NCBI GenBank assembly: GCA_947627715.1
Contig: CANQXK010000013.1
Location: 1-59,585 of the forward strand
Origin: an uncultured Oscillospiraceae bacterium
GTDB lineage: Bacteria; Bacillota; Clostridia; Oscillospirales; Oscillospiraceae
Direction: 5' to 3'
Length of the DNA stretch: 59,585 nt
Shown: positions 7,893-16,164 of the stretch, one piece after another
Position numbering within the stretch: position 1 is the stretch's first letter
How the letters are laid out: each line of letters starts with the position of its first letter
The notes under the pieces: model-generated
What the model was told of the DNA's origin: nothing
Seen by the model: only the letters and a program-made list of their open reading frames with translations
Databases searched by the model: none
Made by a program: the position numbers and the translations under genes

Positions 7893-7923
7893 TGTCGAAA
7901 AAGGCCATTGGCCTTTTTCGACA
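7893..7923. repeat. Perfect 14-bp palindrome bearing two Spo0A-box-like heptamers
   Basis: TGTCGAAAAAGGCC-ATT-GGCCTTTTTCGACA is a perfect inverted repeat between tRNA-Gln and the end of metH. It may end the metH transcript, although no T-run follows on the minus strand. Each arm starts with TGTCGAA, identical to the core of the Spo0A binding box. Confidence 0.7.
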
Positions 7924-7980
7924 AAGGGGAACGTGCGGGAAACTCCGCTTGATTTTTGCGAAATTCACTCTGGGGAGGCG

Positions 7981-10383
7981 TTACCCCTGCTCCCCAAAGA
8001 CCTCCGCGGCGATCCTGGCCGACTCCTGGGCGTCGCGGGAGTAGTAATCCGCCCCCACAAGCTTGGCGTACTCCGGGTTCAGAACAGCGCCGCCCACCAT
8101 CACCCGACAGCCGGCCCCCGCTTCCCGGAGCATACGGATGGTCTCCGCCATGGCCTTCACCGTGGTGGTCATAAGGGCGGAGAGGCCCACAAGCCGTATT
8201 TTCTCCCGCATTGTCACCTCCACGATAAGCTCCGGCGGCACGTCGCGCCCCAGGTCCACGACCTCATACCCGTAGTTTTGAAGGAGCATCTTCACGATGT
8301 TCTTCCCGATGTCGTGGATGTCGCCCTTCACCGTGGCAAGCAAAATCTTCCCGTGGCTCACCACCTCCCCGGACTTGGCCCGGTCCCGGATCACGTCAAA
8401 GCCCAGCTTCACCGTCTCCGCCGAGGCCATCAACTGCGGCAGAAAGAACTGCCCCTTCTCAAAGCGGTCCCCGGCGGCGTTGATGGCGGGGATCAGAAGC
8501 CCGTTCACCACCTCCATGGGCGCTTTCTCCTTCAGCGCCTCCTTCACCGCGTCCTCCATGAGCATCTTCCGCCCGGAGAGGACGATTGACGTTATGTCAA
8601 CTTCATTCCCCGCTTCGCCGGAGGGGCCTCCCCGGTCGGTAGACATAACTTTTCCACCGTCTTTGTTAACATAACTCTGATAAGACGTGGTGCGGTTAAC
8701 ATAAGTCTCAATGTACCCCTGAGCGTTCCCGTCCTGGCCGGAGAGTACCCGCCAGGCGGCTACCACGTCCATATAGCGGGCCGACAGTGGATTCAGGATG
8801 GGCAAGGTCAGCCCCTCCCCGAAGGCGGCGGCCAGGAACGCGGCGTTGAGAAGCTCCCGGTTGGGAAGGCCGAAGGAGATGTTGCTGACGCCCAGGACGG
8901 TCTTGACCTTCAGTCGCTCCGTCACCAAATGGACGGCTCTCAGGGTCTCGCGGGCCAGTTTTTGATTGGTGGAAGCCGTCATGGTGAGGCAGTCGATGAG
9001 CACGTCCTCTTTGGGGATGCCGTACTCCCCCGCCCTTTTTACGATCCTCTCCGCGATAGCCAGCCTCTCCTCCGCCGTCTCCGGGATGCCTCTCTCGTCC
9101 AGGGTCAACCCCACCACGGCGGCCCCGTATTTCTTCGCCAACGGCAGGATGGCCGACAGGCTCTCCTCCTTGCCGTTCACTGAATTGATGATCGGCTTTC
9201 CGGCGTAGACGCGGCAGGCCCGGTCGATGGCGGCGGGGTCGGCGCTGTCGATCTGCAGGGGCAGCGGCGTCACCGCCTGGAGGGCCGTCACGAGCCGCGT
9301 CAGCGTCCCCGGCTCGTCGATCTCCGGCAGTCCCGCGTTCACGTCCAGCAGCTCCGCCCCGGCCTCCTCCTGGTTGATGGCCTCGTTGAGGATGTAGTCG
9401 AAGCTCTGGGCGCGCAGGGCCTCCTTGATCTTCTTCTTGCCCGTGGGGTTGATCCTCTCGCCAATGACCGCCACGCCCCCCTCCGGGCACACCAGCCTCT
9501 GGGAGCTGGTAAACGCCGTCTTATGGGGCGTCTGCCGCTTTACAGGCGTTCTCCCGTCCATCTGCGCCCGCAGGAGCCGGATATGCTCCGGGGTGGTGCC
9601 GCAGCAGCCTCCGGCGATGGACACGCCCGCGTCCAGCATCCGCCCCACGGCCTGGGCGAACGCCTCCGGCGTCACGTGATACACCGTCTCCCCCGACGTG
9701 GCGTCCGGCAGTCCCGCGTTGGGCTGGACGATGACGGGGGCCGTCGCCCAGGCTAGCATCTCCTTAGCAAAGGGGATCGTCTCCTCCGGCCCCAGGGAGC
9801 AGTTGATGCCCACCGCGTCCGCGCCCAGGGCCGAGAGCGTCACCGCCGCCACGGCGGGGCTGGTGCCCAGGAAGGTCCTGCCGTCCTGGGCGAAGGTCAT
9901 GGTCACATAGACCGGGAGCGCGGAGTTCTCCTTCACCGCCAAAAGCGCCGCCTTGGCCTCCAAAAGGTCGGACATGGTCTCGATGAGCGCCAGGTCCCCC
10001 CCCGCCTCCACGCCGGCCAGCACCTGCTCCCGGTACAGCTCATACGCCTCGTCAAAGCTCATGGCCCCCAGGGGAGCCAGCATCGCCCCGGTAGGTCCCA
10101 GGTCCAGGGCCACGCGCTTCGCCCCGGCCTCGCGGGCAAGCCGCACCCCGGCGGCAATGACCTGCCGCACCATCTCCGCGCTTCCCAGCTTTTTGGCGTT
10201 GGCCCCGAAGGTGTTGGCCGTGATAACGTCCGCCCCGGCGGCCACATAATCGGCATGGACGGCCCGCACCACATCGGGGTCGGTGAGATTGAGAAGCTCC
10301 GGCAGAGCGCCGGGCTTCAGGCCCCGCTTTTGAAGCTCGGTGCCCATCGCGCCGTCAAACAGGATAAATCCCTCATCCCTCAC
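7981..10383 (-). CDS. metH: Cobalamin-dependent methionine synthase, short form without activation domain
   Basis: Transfers the methyl group of methyltetrahydrofolate through cobalamin to homocysteine. Domains in the 800 residues: homocysteine methyltransferase (about 1-290; zinc ligands Cys195 in GINCS and Cys260-Cys261 in GGCCGTTP), pterin-binding domain (about 300-560; GERINPTGKKK), cobalamin cap (about 590-680) and Rossmann B12 domain with the cobalt-ligating DIHDIG motif (His690). It stops there: the roughly 300-residue AdoMet-dependent reactivation domain of E. coli MetH is missing and is instead encoded by the preceding gene. Start GTG at 10383 is supported by AAAGGAGGGG 7 nt upstream and overlaps the previous gene by 11 nt. 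Last gene of metF-activator-metH. Confidence 0.96.
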   Translation of the reverse strand: MRDEGFILFDGAMGTELQKRGLKPGALPELLNLTDPDVVRAVHADYVAAGADVITANTFGANAKKLGSAEMVRQVIAAGVRLAREAGAKRVALDLGPTGAMLAPLGAMSFDEAYELYREQVLAGVEAGGDLALIETMSDLLEAKAALLAVKENSALPVYVTMTFAQDGRTFLGTSPAVAAVTLSALGADAVGINCSLGPEETIPFAKEMLAWATAPVIVQPNAGLPDATSGETVYHVTPEAFAQAVGRMLDAGVSIAGGCCGTTPEHIRLLRAQMDGRTPVKRQTPHKTAFTSSQRLVCPEGGVAVIGERINPTGKKKIKEALRAQSFDYILNEAINQEEAGAELLDVNAGLPEIDEPGTLTRLVTALQAVTPLPLQIDSADPAAIDRACRVYAGKPIINSVNGKEESLSAILPLAKKYGAAVVGLTLDERGIPETAEERLAIAERIVKRAGEYGIPKEDVLIDCLTMTASTNQKLARETLRAVHLVTERLKVKTVLGVSNISFGLPNRELLNAAFLAAAFGEGLTLPILNPLSARYMDVVAAWRVLSGQDGNAQGYIETYVNRTTSYQSYVNKDGGKVMSTDRGGPSGEAGNEVDITSIVLSGRKMLMEDAVKEALKEKAPMEVVNGLLIPAINAAGDRFEKGQFFLPQLMASAETVKLGFDVIRDRAKSGEVVSHGKILLATVKGDIHDIGKNIVKMLLQNYGYEVVDLGRDVPPELIVEVTMREKIRLVGLSALMTTTVKAMAETIRMLREAGAGCRVMVGGAVLNPEYAKLVGADYYSRDAQESARIAAEVFGEQG

Positions 10384-11065
10384 AGCCGTACCCCTCCTTT
10401 CTGAATGAACAGGTCTCGCGGTTTTCGCATCTGTCGCAGCTGGTGCCGCCGCGCCTGACGCCGGAATCCTCCGGGTAAAGCCCCAGCAGCGCCGACACGC
10501 TCTTCTTCGGCACCATCAGCATGGAATCCGTCAGCGTGATGCCAAGGCGCGTCCCCGCGTCCAGAACGCCCAGCACCTCCCGCTGCTGCTCTAAGGGGAA
10601 ATCCCCGTATCCGGGACTGTAGCGGAAGCTGGTCACAAGCCCGTGGGCGCGGGCGTACGCCTCCACCTCCCGCTGGCATACGTCCGCCACGCTCTCAATG
10701 AGCGCCGTGCACGCGGCGTTGATCAAAACCTCCTCCGTGGGAGAGCGCCTGCCCATACGCATCATCTCCCGCTCCACCTGCATCCCCAGGGTGGAGGCCA
10801 TCACCGCGCAGGCCACGGCCCCGTCCAAGTGCTTTTTGATGTCCCGCCCCCGGAGGACGACGCCCGTGCCTTCCAGCTCCGGCTGGCCCCCGGCGTCCTC
10901 CGTCAGGGGAAAGACCCGCCAGAAATAGAGGGGCTTCGCGCTCTCGGCGCACCGCCGGATGCTGCGCTCAATAAGCCCGTCCAGCTCCAGCCCGATCTCT
11001 TGCCCCCGGTGTCCCAGATAGCGCAGGACCTCGCTTTTCTCAATGGAGAACTCAGAAGCCGGCAT
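10373..11065 (-). CDS. Stand-alone MetH reactivation (AdoMet-binding) protein
   Basis: A 230-residue protein corresponding to the C-terminal activation domain of MetH, which uses AdoMet and reduced flavodoxin to rescue oxidised cob(II)alamin. The signature RYSPGYGDFPLEQQREV (about residues 150-166) contains the RxxxGYG AdoMet-binding motif, and LTDSMLMVPKKSVSALLG follows as in full-length MetH. It ends with a Cys-rich tail CDRCENRETCSFRKEGYGC (six-spaced cysteines), not part of the E. coli domain, which could bind a metal or cluster. The ATG at 11065 overlaps the metF stop by 14 nt and its own stop overlaps metH by 11 nt, so the three are translationally coupled. Confidence 0.9.
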   Translation of the reverse strand: MPASEFSIEKSEVLRYLGHRGQEIGLELDGLIERSIRRCAESAKPLYFWRVFPLTEDAGGQPELEGTGVVLRGRDIKKHLDGAVACAVMASTLGMQVEREMMRMGRRSPTEEVLINAACTALIESVADVCQREVEAYARAHGLVTSFRYSPGYGDFPLEQQREVLGVLDAGTRLGITLTDSMLMVPKKSVSALLGLYPEDSGVRRGGTSCDRCENRETCSFRKEGYGCEG

Positions 11066-11915
11066 CGCGCAGGACCCCCATCTCAAATTTCGCCACCTCA
11101 GGCTTGTTCATGGTGTAGATGTGGATGCCGCTGGCCGCCCCGGAGGAGGCAAGCTCCACGATCTGCCTCGCGGCATACTCCATCCCCGCCTTCAGGAGGG
11201 AAGCCGGGTCGTTCTCATAGCGGTTTACCATCCGTATGACGGCGGAGGGCAGGCTCGCCCCGCACAAAAAGACCATCCTGGTGATCTGGCTCTTGCCCAT
11301 GATGGGCATGATCCCCGCGTCGATGGGCGCGGTGATCCCCGCGGCCCTGGCCTTCTCCACAAAGCGGTAAAACGCCGTATTCTCAAAAAAGAGCTGGCTC
11401 AGGAAAAACTCCGCCCCGGCGTCCTGCTTCTCCCGGAGGCGCCGGATGTCCTCGTCAAAGTCGTCGCACTCCACGTGCCCCTCCGGGTAGCACCCGCCGC
11501 CCACGCAGAAGTCCGTTGTCTCCCGGAGATACCGCACAAGCTGCGCCCCGTAGCGGAAATCCCGCGTCTCGCTCCCCGGCAGCCTGTCCCCCCGGAGGGC
11601 AAAGACGTTGGAGATGCCCTGCCCGCGTATCTCCTCCACCGCCGCGTCCACATCGGCGCGGGTGGAGTTGACGCAGGTGAGATGCGCCACCGCCGGGATG
11701 CCGTACTCGCGCTGGATGATCCCCGTCAGAGCGGCGGTGTTCCGCCCGTTCCCGGACCCGCCCGCGGAGCAGGTCACGGAGATAAAATCCGGCTCCGTCC
11801 CCGCCAGCGCCTCCAGCGTCCCCCGCAGCTCCTCCACCCGCAGTTCCCCTTTGGGCGGAAAGATCTCATAGGAAATCGGCAGCTTCTTCGTCTTGTAGAT
11901 CTCTCGAATGTACAT
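11052..11915 (-). CDS. metF: Methylenetetrahydrofolate reductase
   Basis: Reduces 5,10-methylenetetrahydrofolate to 5-methyltetrahydrofolate with a FAD cofactor, supplying MetH. The 287-residue length is standard. Seen motifs: ISYEIFPPKG near the N terminus with the catalytic Glu, HLTCVN at about 85, ALRGD at about 115, and GGCYPEGH in the substrate region. Start ATG at 11915 has GGAGG 10 nt upstream; the longer frame runs back into repeat DNA and is not used. First gene of the methionine operon. Acetogenic clostridial MetFs often pair with MetV; none is present here, so this looks like the simple methionine-synthesis form. Confidence 0.95.
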   Translation of the reverse strand: MYIREIYKTKKLPISYEIFPPKGELRVEELRGTLEALAGTEPDFISVTCSAGGSGNGRNTAALTGIIQREYGIPAVAHLTCVNSTRADVDAAVEEIRGQGISNVFALRGDRLPGSETRDFRYGAQLVRYLRETTDFCVGGGCYPEGHVECDDFDEDIRRLREKQDAGAEFFLSQLFFENTAFYRFVEKARAAGITAPIDAGIMPIMGKSQITRMVFLCGASLPSAVIRMVNRYENDPASLLKAGMEYAARQIVELASSGAASGIHIYTMNKPEVAKFEMGVLRDAGF

Positions 11916-11988
11916 TGAACGCAAACCTCCAATCCTGCGCACCGTTGGGAAGGCATTTCCCCTGCCGGCCCCGTTGCGCGTTTTCAAA

Positions 11989-12098
11989 GCCTTCCCCGCT
12001 TGTGGGGAAGGTGGCCCCCGAAGGGGGCCGGATGAGGCCGATGAGCGCCACAACTCCCCTCCGGCCCTCCGGGCCACCTCCCCTCAAAGAGGGGAGGC
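11989..12098. repeat. 110-bp intergenic palindromic repeat, copy A
   Basis: Modular repeat: GCCTTCCCC...GGGGAAGGTGGC hairpin, CCCCCGAAGGGGG hairpin, GGATGAGG link, CCTCCGGCCCTCCGGG and CCTCCCCT...AGGGGAGG hairpins. It is 106/110 identical to copy B located 15 bp away. It resembles the REP-like intergenic repeats common in Oscillospiraceae genomes. Confidence 0.9.
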
Positions 12099-12112
12099 TT
12101 TTTTAATGCAAT

Positions 12113-12222
12113 GCCTTCCCCACTTGTGGGGAAGGTGGCCCCCGAAGGGGGCTGGATGAGGCCGATGAGCGCCACAGCTCCCCTCCGGCCCTCCGGGCCA
12201 CCTCCCCTCAGAGAGGGGAGGC
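12113..12222. repeat. 110-bp intergenic palindromic repeat, copy B
   Basis: Same modules and length as copy A, differing at four positions. Direct orientation relative to A, giving a tandem of two. Confidence 0.9.
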
Positions 12223-12230
12223 AATTCCCA

Positions 12231-12278
12231 CCTCATCCGTCGCCTCCGGCGACACCTTCCCCGCCCTGCGGGGAAGGC
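12231..12278. repeat. Inverted partial copy C of the same repeat family
   Basis: Read on the minus strand it starts GCCTTCCCCGC, continues GGGGAAGGTG and ends GGATGAGG, matching the head of A and B but with a different central palindrome (TCGCCGGAGGCGA). The stretch 11916-12362 therefore contains no gene: leader of metF on the minus strand, then repeats A, B and C, then a GC-rich region before alaX. Confidence 0.8.
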
Positions 12279-12362
12279 ATTGCCCTTAAAACGACCGCAC
12301 CTCCGTTGGGGCGTCCCCGGGGGTGTGTCCAGCAGGGGGTCCACCCCCCGCCGGGGGCGGCG

Positions 12363-13505
12363 TTATCTCCAATACCCCTCTATCTCCTCCCGCGTGGCGC
12401 TGACGGAGCCGCTGACCATCTCCGGCCTTCCGCCGCCGCGCCCGTGAAGGGCCTCGTTCATATCCCTTGACAGCACCCGCAGGTCGGCGCTCTTCGACGC
12501 CAGCACGTACCTGTAGCCGCTCTCATCGTCCCCGGAGAACACCGCCGCCACCGCGCACTTCTCTCGGGCGGCGCTTGCAAAGCTCTGCATCTCCCTCATG
12601 TCAAGCTCCGGCTGGAAAAATATAAGGTTCCCCTCCGTGTAAGGCTCAGCCGCCAGCTTCTCCTCAAGGAGCTGCCGCCGAAGGCCCGTCAGCTTAAACT
12701 GCGCCGCGTCCCGCTCGGCCAGCACCCGCTCCACAGCCTGCGTCACCCCGTCGCGGGGCGTGGACAGCAGCGCGGAGATGTCCGCCGCCGACCGGGCGCG
12801 TTTTACATAGTCCTCATACGCCCGGCTCCCCGCCAGCATCCGCAGACGCACGCCGTTTTTCCGGCGGATGGACTCGAAGATCTTGATAACGCCGATCTCC
12901 CCGGTGCGCTTGACGTGGGGGGCGCAGCAGGCGCACACGTCCACCCCCTCGACAGCCACCAGCCGCACGTTCTCCGTAAGCTCCAGCTTACTGCGGTAGG
13001 CGATCCGCCCCAGCTCCTCCGGCGAGGGGAACCAGGCGGTGACGGGCGCGTTCCGCCAGACAGCCTCGTTGGCCTCCCGCTCCACGTCCGAAAGCTCTCC
13101 GTCGTCCATAAACCCGTCGAAATCCACAATGACCCCGTCCTCGCCCATGTGAAAGCCCACATTGGCAAAGCCGTGCCGCTGGTGGACGATCCCGGAGACG
13201 ATGTGCTCGGCGGAGTGGTTCTGCATATTGGAAAACCGCCTGTCCCAGTCGATGGCCCCGTGGACGGCGGAGCCGGCGGGGAGCGGCCCGTCACAGCGGT
13301 GGACCACCTCCCCGTCCCACTCAAAGGTGTAGAGGACCTTCACCCGCCCCAAGGTCCCGGTGTCCGCGGGGTTGCCCCCGCCCTCCGGGAAGAAGGCCGT
13401 TTTGTCCAAAACGATCTCAAAAGCGCCCTCCCGCTCCCCGCAGGAGACCACCTGCGCGTCAAACTCCCTCACATGGGAGTCCTCATAGTAAAGCCTTCGT
13501 GTCAT
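12363..13505 (-). CDS. Alanyl-tRNA editing protein with DHHA1 domain (AlaX-L type)
   Basis: Trans-editing factor that hydrolyses mischarged Ser- or Gly-tRNA(Ala). The 380 residues contain an AlaRS-like barrel (about 1-90; FFPEGGGNPADTG), the zinc-binding editing site HSAEH (HxxxH, about 98-102) and CACCAPH (CxxxH, about 190-196), and a C-terminal DHHA1 domain ending in HGRGGGRPEMVSG. This is the editing half of AlaRS without the aminoacylation core. Start ATG at 13505 has AAGGAGAG upstream; the 26 residues before it are not protein-like. Lies 81 nt downstream of the cysteine desulfurase on the same strand and may be co-transcribed. Confidence 0.93.
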   Translation of the reverse strand: MTRRLYYEDSHVREFDAQVVSCGEREGAFEIVLDKTAFFPEGGGNPADTGTLGRVKVLYTFEWDGEVVHRCDGPLPAGSAVHGAIDWDRRFSNMQNHSAEHIVSGIVHQRHGFANVGFHMGEDGVIVDFDGFMDDGELSDVEREANEAVWRNAPVTAWFPSPEELGRIAYRSKLELTENVRLVAVEGVDVCACCAPHVKRTGEIGVIKIFESIRRKNGVRLRMLAGSRAYEDYVKRARSAADISALLSTPRDGVTQAVERVLAERDAAQFKLTGLRRQLLEEKLAAEPYTEGNLIFFQPELDMREMQSFASAAREKCAVAAVFSGDDESGYRYVLASKSADLRVLSRDMNEALHGRGGGRPEMVSGSVSATREEIEGYWR

Positions 13506-13586
13506 AAGCTCTCCTTCTTGCCCTCCCGCCGTAAGTCCCGGCAAGGACGACCGTATCGTACACCAAACAAGGCGAAAACGCAAGTC

Positions 13587-14726
13587 CTATCTCAGCTTCA
13601 CCCGCAGACTCTCCGCCGCTTCCCTCAGCTCCCTGACAAAGACGTCCGCCTCCTCCGGGGTGCTGTAGCGGCTGAGGCTGACGCGGATGGCCCCGTCGAT
13701 GACCTCCGGGGACTCCCCCATGGCCTCCAAAACGTGGCTCCTGGCCCCCTTTTTACAGGCGGAGGACTTGGAGACGCAGACGCCGTGGGCGTCTAAGAGG
13801 TTCATCAGGACCTCGCTCTTATAGCCGGGCAGGGAGATGCTGAGGATGTGGGGGGCGCGGCTCTCCCCGATGAAGCGAAGGCCGGGGACAGCCTCCAAAA
13901 GGGCGGCCTTCAGCCCCTCCTTCAACCTCTCCATCCGCGCCGCGTCCTCCAAAAACCCGGCCCTTCCCGCCCTGGCCGCGGCGGCAAAGCCAAGAATGGC
14001 GGGCATCGCCTCCGTGCCGGGCCGGACGCCGTTCTCCTGTCCCCCGCCGGTGAGAAGGCCGGGGAGGCGAAGGCCGCTCCTCACATAGAGCGCCCCGGCC
14101 CCCTTGGGTCCGTGGATCTTGTGGGAGGATACGGTGACCAGGTCTACCCCTAACCTTTTGGGCGTGAAGGGGACCTTCAAAAACGCCTGGACGCAGTCGG
14201 AGTGGACGACGATCCGGGGATCGGCCCGCTTCACCGCCGAGGCGACGGCGGCCACGTCCGTCACCGCCCCGGTCTCGTTGTTCACCAGCATCAGGGAGAC
14301 GAGGCCCGTGTCCTCCCGGAGGGCGTCCAGGACCTGCTCCACGCCCACGGCCCCGGTGCTGTCGGGCTTTAAAAAGGTGACCTCGTACCCCTGGCGCGCC
14401 AGGTCCTGCGCCGTTTTGCGCACCGCGTCGTGCTCGGCCTCACTTGTGATGATGTGCCGGAGCTTGTGCCGCTGGAGATACGCCGCGCCCCGGAGGGCCA
14501 TATTGTCCGCCTCCGTGCCGCCGGAGGTGAAGAGAAGCTCCCCCGGCGCGCACCCCAGCGCGGCGGCCACATCGGCTCTCGCCTCCCGGAGCCTCCCGGC
14601 GGCGGCCCTGCCAAGGGCGTGGCCGGAGGAGGGGTTGCCGAAGTCCTGGGTCATCGCCCCGGCCACCGCCTCCACCGCCTCCGGGCAGGGGCGGGTGGTG
14701 GCGGCGTTATCGAAATAGACTGTCAT
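13587..14726 (-). CDS. Cysteine desulfurase (NifS/IscS-like)
   Basis: PLP enzyme that takes sulfur from cysteine for clusters or thio-modification. The 379 residues start MTVYFDNAATTRP, show the TSGGTEADN phosphate-binding loop (about 70), the PLP lysine in VSSHKIHGPKG (about 200) and the catalytic-cysteine loop SKSSACKKGARS (about 320). The loop lacks the usual SGSACxSG wording, so the class (Fe-S versus tRNA thiolation) is unclear. Start ATG has AAGGAGATTTCC. It is divergent from mtaB, an Fe-S methylthiotransferase that needs clusters. No IscU or MnmA lies nearby. Confidence 0.92.
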   Translation of the reverse strand: MTVYFDNAATTRPCPEAVEAVAGAMTQDFGNPSSGHALGRAAAGRLREARADVAAALGCAPGELLFTSGGTEADNMALRGAAYLQRHKLRHIITSEAEHDAVRKTAQDLARQGYEVTFLKPDSTGAVGVEQVLDALREDTGLVSLMLVNNETGAVTDVAAVASAVKRADPRIVVHSDCVQAFLKVPFTPKRLGVDLVTVSSHKIHGPKGAGALYVRSGLRLPGLLTGGGQENGVRPGTEAMPAILGFAAAARAGRAGFLEDAARMERLKEGLKAALLEAVPGLRFIGESRAPHILSISLPGYKSEVLMNLLDAHGVCVSKSSACKKGARSHVLEAMGESPEVIDGAIRVSLSRYSTPEEADVFVRELREAAESLRVKLR

Positions 14727-14736
14727 GGAAATCTCC

Positions 14737-14765
14737 TTGATTTTAGCCGCTTCATGGGCTATAAT
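14737..14765 (+). promoter_or_regulatory. Promoter of mtaB
   Basis: TTGATT (14737-14742), 17 nt, TATAAT (14760-14765) on the plus strand. Confidence 0.85.
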
Positions 14766-14780
14766 GTCTGAACATACGGT

Positions 14781-14809
14781 ATTATACAACGAAAAAACCG
14801 ATAGGACAA
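14781..14809 (-). promoter_or_regulatory. Promoter of the cysteine desulfurase gene
   Basis: On the minus strand TTGTCC (14809-14804), 17 nt, TATAAT (14786-14781). The two divergently used promoters face one another with -10 hexamers only 15 nt apart, so both polymerases cannot initiate at once. Confidence 0.82.
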
Positions 14810-14810
14810 G

Positions 14811-16100
14811 ATGTTTATGAGGATTCACATTCACACCCTGGGCTGTAAGGTCAATCAGTTTGAGTCCGCCGCCATGGAGACCATGCTGGCCGCGCGGGGA
14901 CATGAGGTCACGGCGGAGGAGACAGGCCTGGACGCCATCATCGTCAACACCTGCGCCGTCACCGGCGAGGCCGGGCGGAAATCCCGTCAGGCCGTGCGGC
15001 ATCTGAAGGAACAAAACCCCGGCGCGCTGGTGGCGGTCTGCGGCTGCTGGAGCCAGGCCGACCCCGACGGCGCGTCCGCTTTGGGGGACGTGGTCTTTGG
15101 AAGCGGCGACAGGGCCGCCTTCGTGGAGGCGGTGGACCAGGCCCTCTCCCGGCGCGGGAGCCTTTTGCGCGTGGACGACCCCTTTGCCCGGCGCGATTTT
15201 GAGGTCCTCCCCGCCGGAAGCCCGGAGGGCCGCACCAGGGCGCTTTTGAAGATCGAGGACGGGTGCGTGAACTTCTGCTCCTACTGCATCATACCGTATA
15301 CGAGGGGCCGCGTGCGCTCCCTCCCCCTGGACCAGGTCGCCCGCGAGGCCGCGTCCCTGGCCGATGCCGGATACCGGGAAATCGTCCTCACGGGCATCGA
15401 GATTGCCTCCTACGGGGCGGACCTTGCGGAGAAGCCCGACCTATCCAACGCGGTCCGGGCCGCCGCTCAGGCAGCCCCCGGCTGCCGGATCCGTCTGGGG
15501 TCCCTTGAACCCAGGGTGGTCACGGAGAACTTCTGCCGGGCGCTCTCGCCCCTTCGGAACCTCTGCCCCCACTTCCACCTGTCCCTGCAGAGCGGCTGCG
15601 ACAGGACCCTGGCGGCCATGCGCCGCAAATACGACACCGCCCGATTTTATGAGTCCGTGTCCCTTCTGCGTTCGGCCTTCCCCAACTGCGGCGTCACCGC
15701 CGACCTCATCACCGGGTTCCCCGGCGAGACGGAGGAGGACTTTGACTGCACCCTGCGCTTCATCGAGAAGTGCCGCTTCTCCTCCATGCACGTCTTCCCC
15801 TACTCCCTCCGCCCCGGAACGGCGGCGGCGGAGATGGAACAGCTCCCCCGTGCCGTGAAGGAGGACCGCGCCCGCAGGGCCTCCGCCGCCGCGAAGCGGA
15901 TGCGGGAGGCGTTTCTGGCCTCCCAGGAAGGCGGCGTCCTCTCCGTCCTCTTTGAGTCGGAGGAGAACGGCGTATGGTCCGGCCACGCGGGAAATTACGC
16001 CCCGGTTTTGGCAAAAGGGGAAAACCTCCATAACGCTGTGGTAAATGTACAAATCACCGGCGTTTCCGGCGGGGCGCTTTGGGGAAATGTCCTCTTGTAA
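14811..16100 (+). CDS. mtaB: tRNA ms2t6A37 methylthiotransferase MtaB
   Basis: Radical-SAM enzyme converting t6A37 to ms2t6A37 in ANN-decoding tRNAs. The 429 residues have the UPF0004 N-terminal domain with three cluster cysteines (GCKVNQFES, NTCAVTGEA, CGCWSQ), the radical SAM CxxxCxxC motif in CVNFCSYCIIPYTRGR (about 149-164), and a C-terminal TRAM-like domain. GCKVNQ and NTCAVT are typical of the MtaB subgroup rather than MiaB or RimO. The initiation signal is weak (AGGACAAG); either the ATG at 14811 or the one at 14817 may be used. Stop overlaps the -35 of the serC promoter. Confidence 0.94.
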   Translation: MFMRIHIHTLGCKVNQFESAAMETMLAARGHEVTAEETGLDAIIVNTCAVTGEAGRKSRQAVRHLKEQNPGALVAVCGCWSQADPDGASALGDVVFGSGDRAAFVEAVDQALSRRGSLLRVDDPFARRDFEVLPAGSPEGRTRALLKIEDGCVNFCSYCIIPYTRGRVRSLPLDQVAREAASLADAGYREIVLTGIEIASYGADLAEKPDLSNAVRAAAQAAPGCRIRLGSLEPRVVTENFCRALSPLRNLCPHFHLSLQSGCDRTLAAMRRKYDTARFYESVSLLRSAFPNCGVTADLITGFPGETEEDFDCTLRFIEKCRFSSMHVFPYSLRPGTAAAEMEQLPRAVKEDRARRASAAAKRMREAFLASQEGGVLSVLFESEENGVWSGHAGNYAPVLAKGENLHNAVVNVQITGVSGGALWGNVLL

Positions 16101-16123
16101 TCAGAACGAAAGTTATGTATAAT
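16095..16123 (+). promoter_or_regulatory. Promoter of serC
   Basis: TTGTAA (16095-16100, overlapping the mtaB stop codon), 17 nt, TATAAT (16118-16123), 41 nt before the serC ATG. Confidence 0.85.
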
Positions 16124-16164
16124 TTATTCTGTTAAAGAAAAAGCTTCCTGAAAGGAACGTCGAT

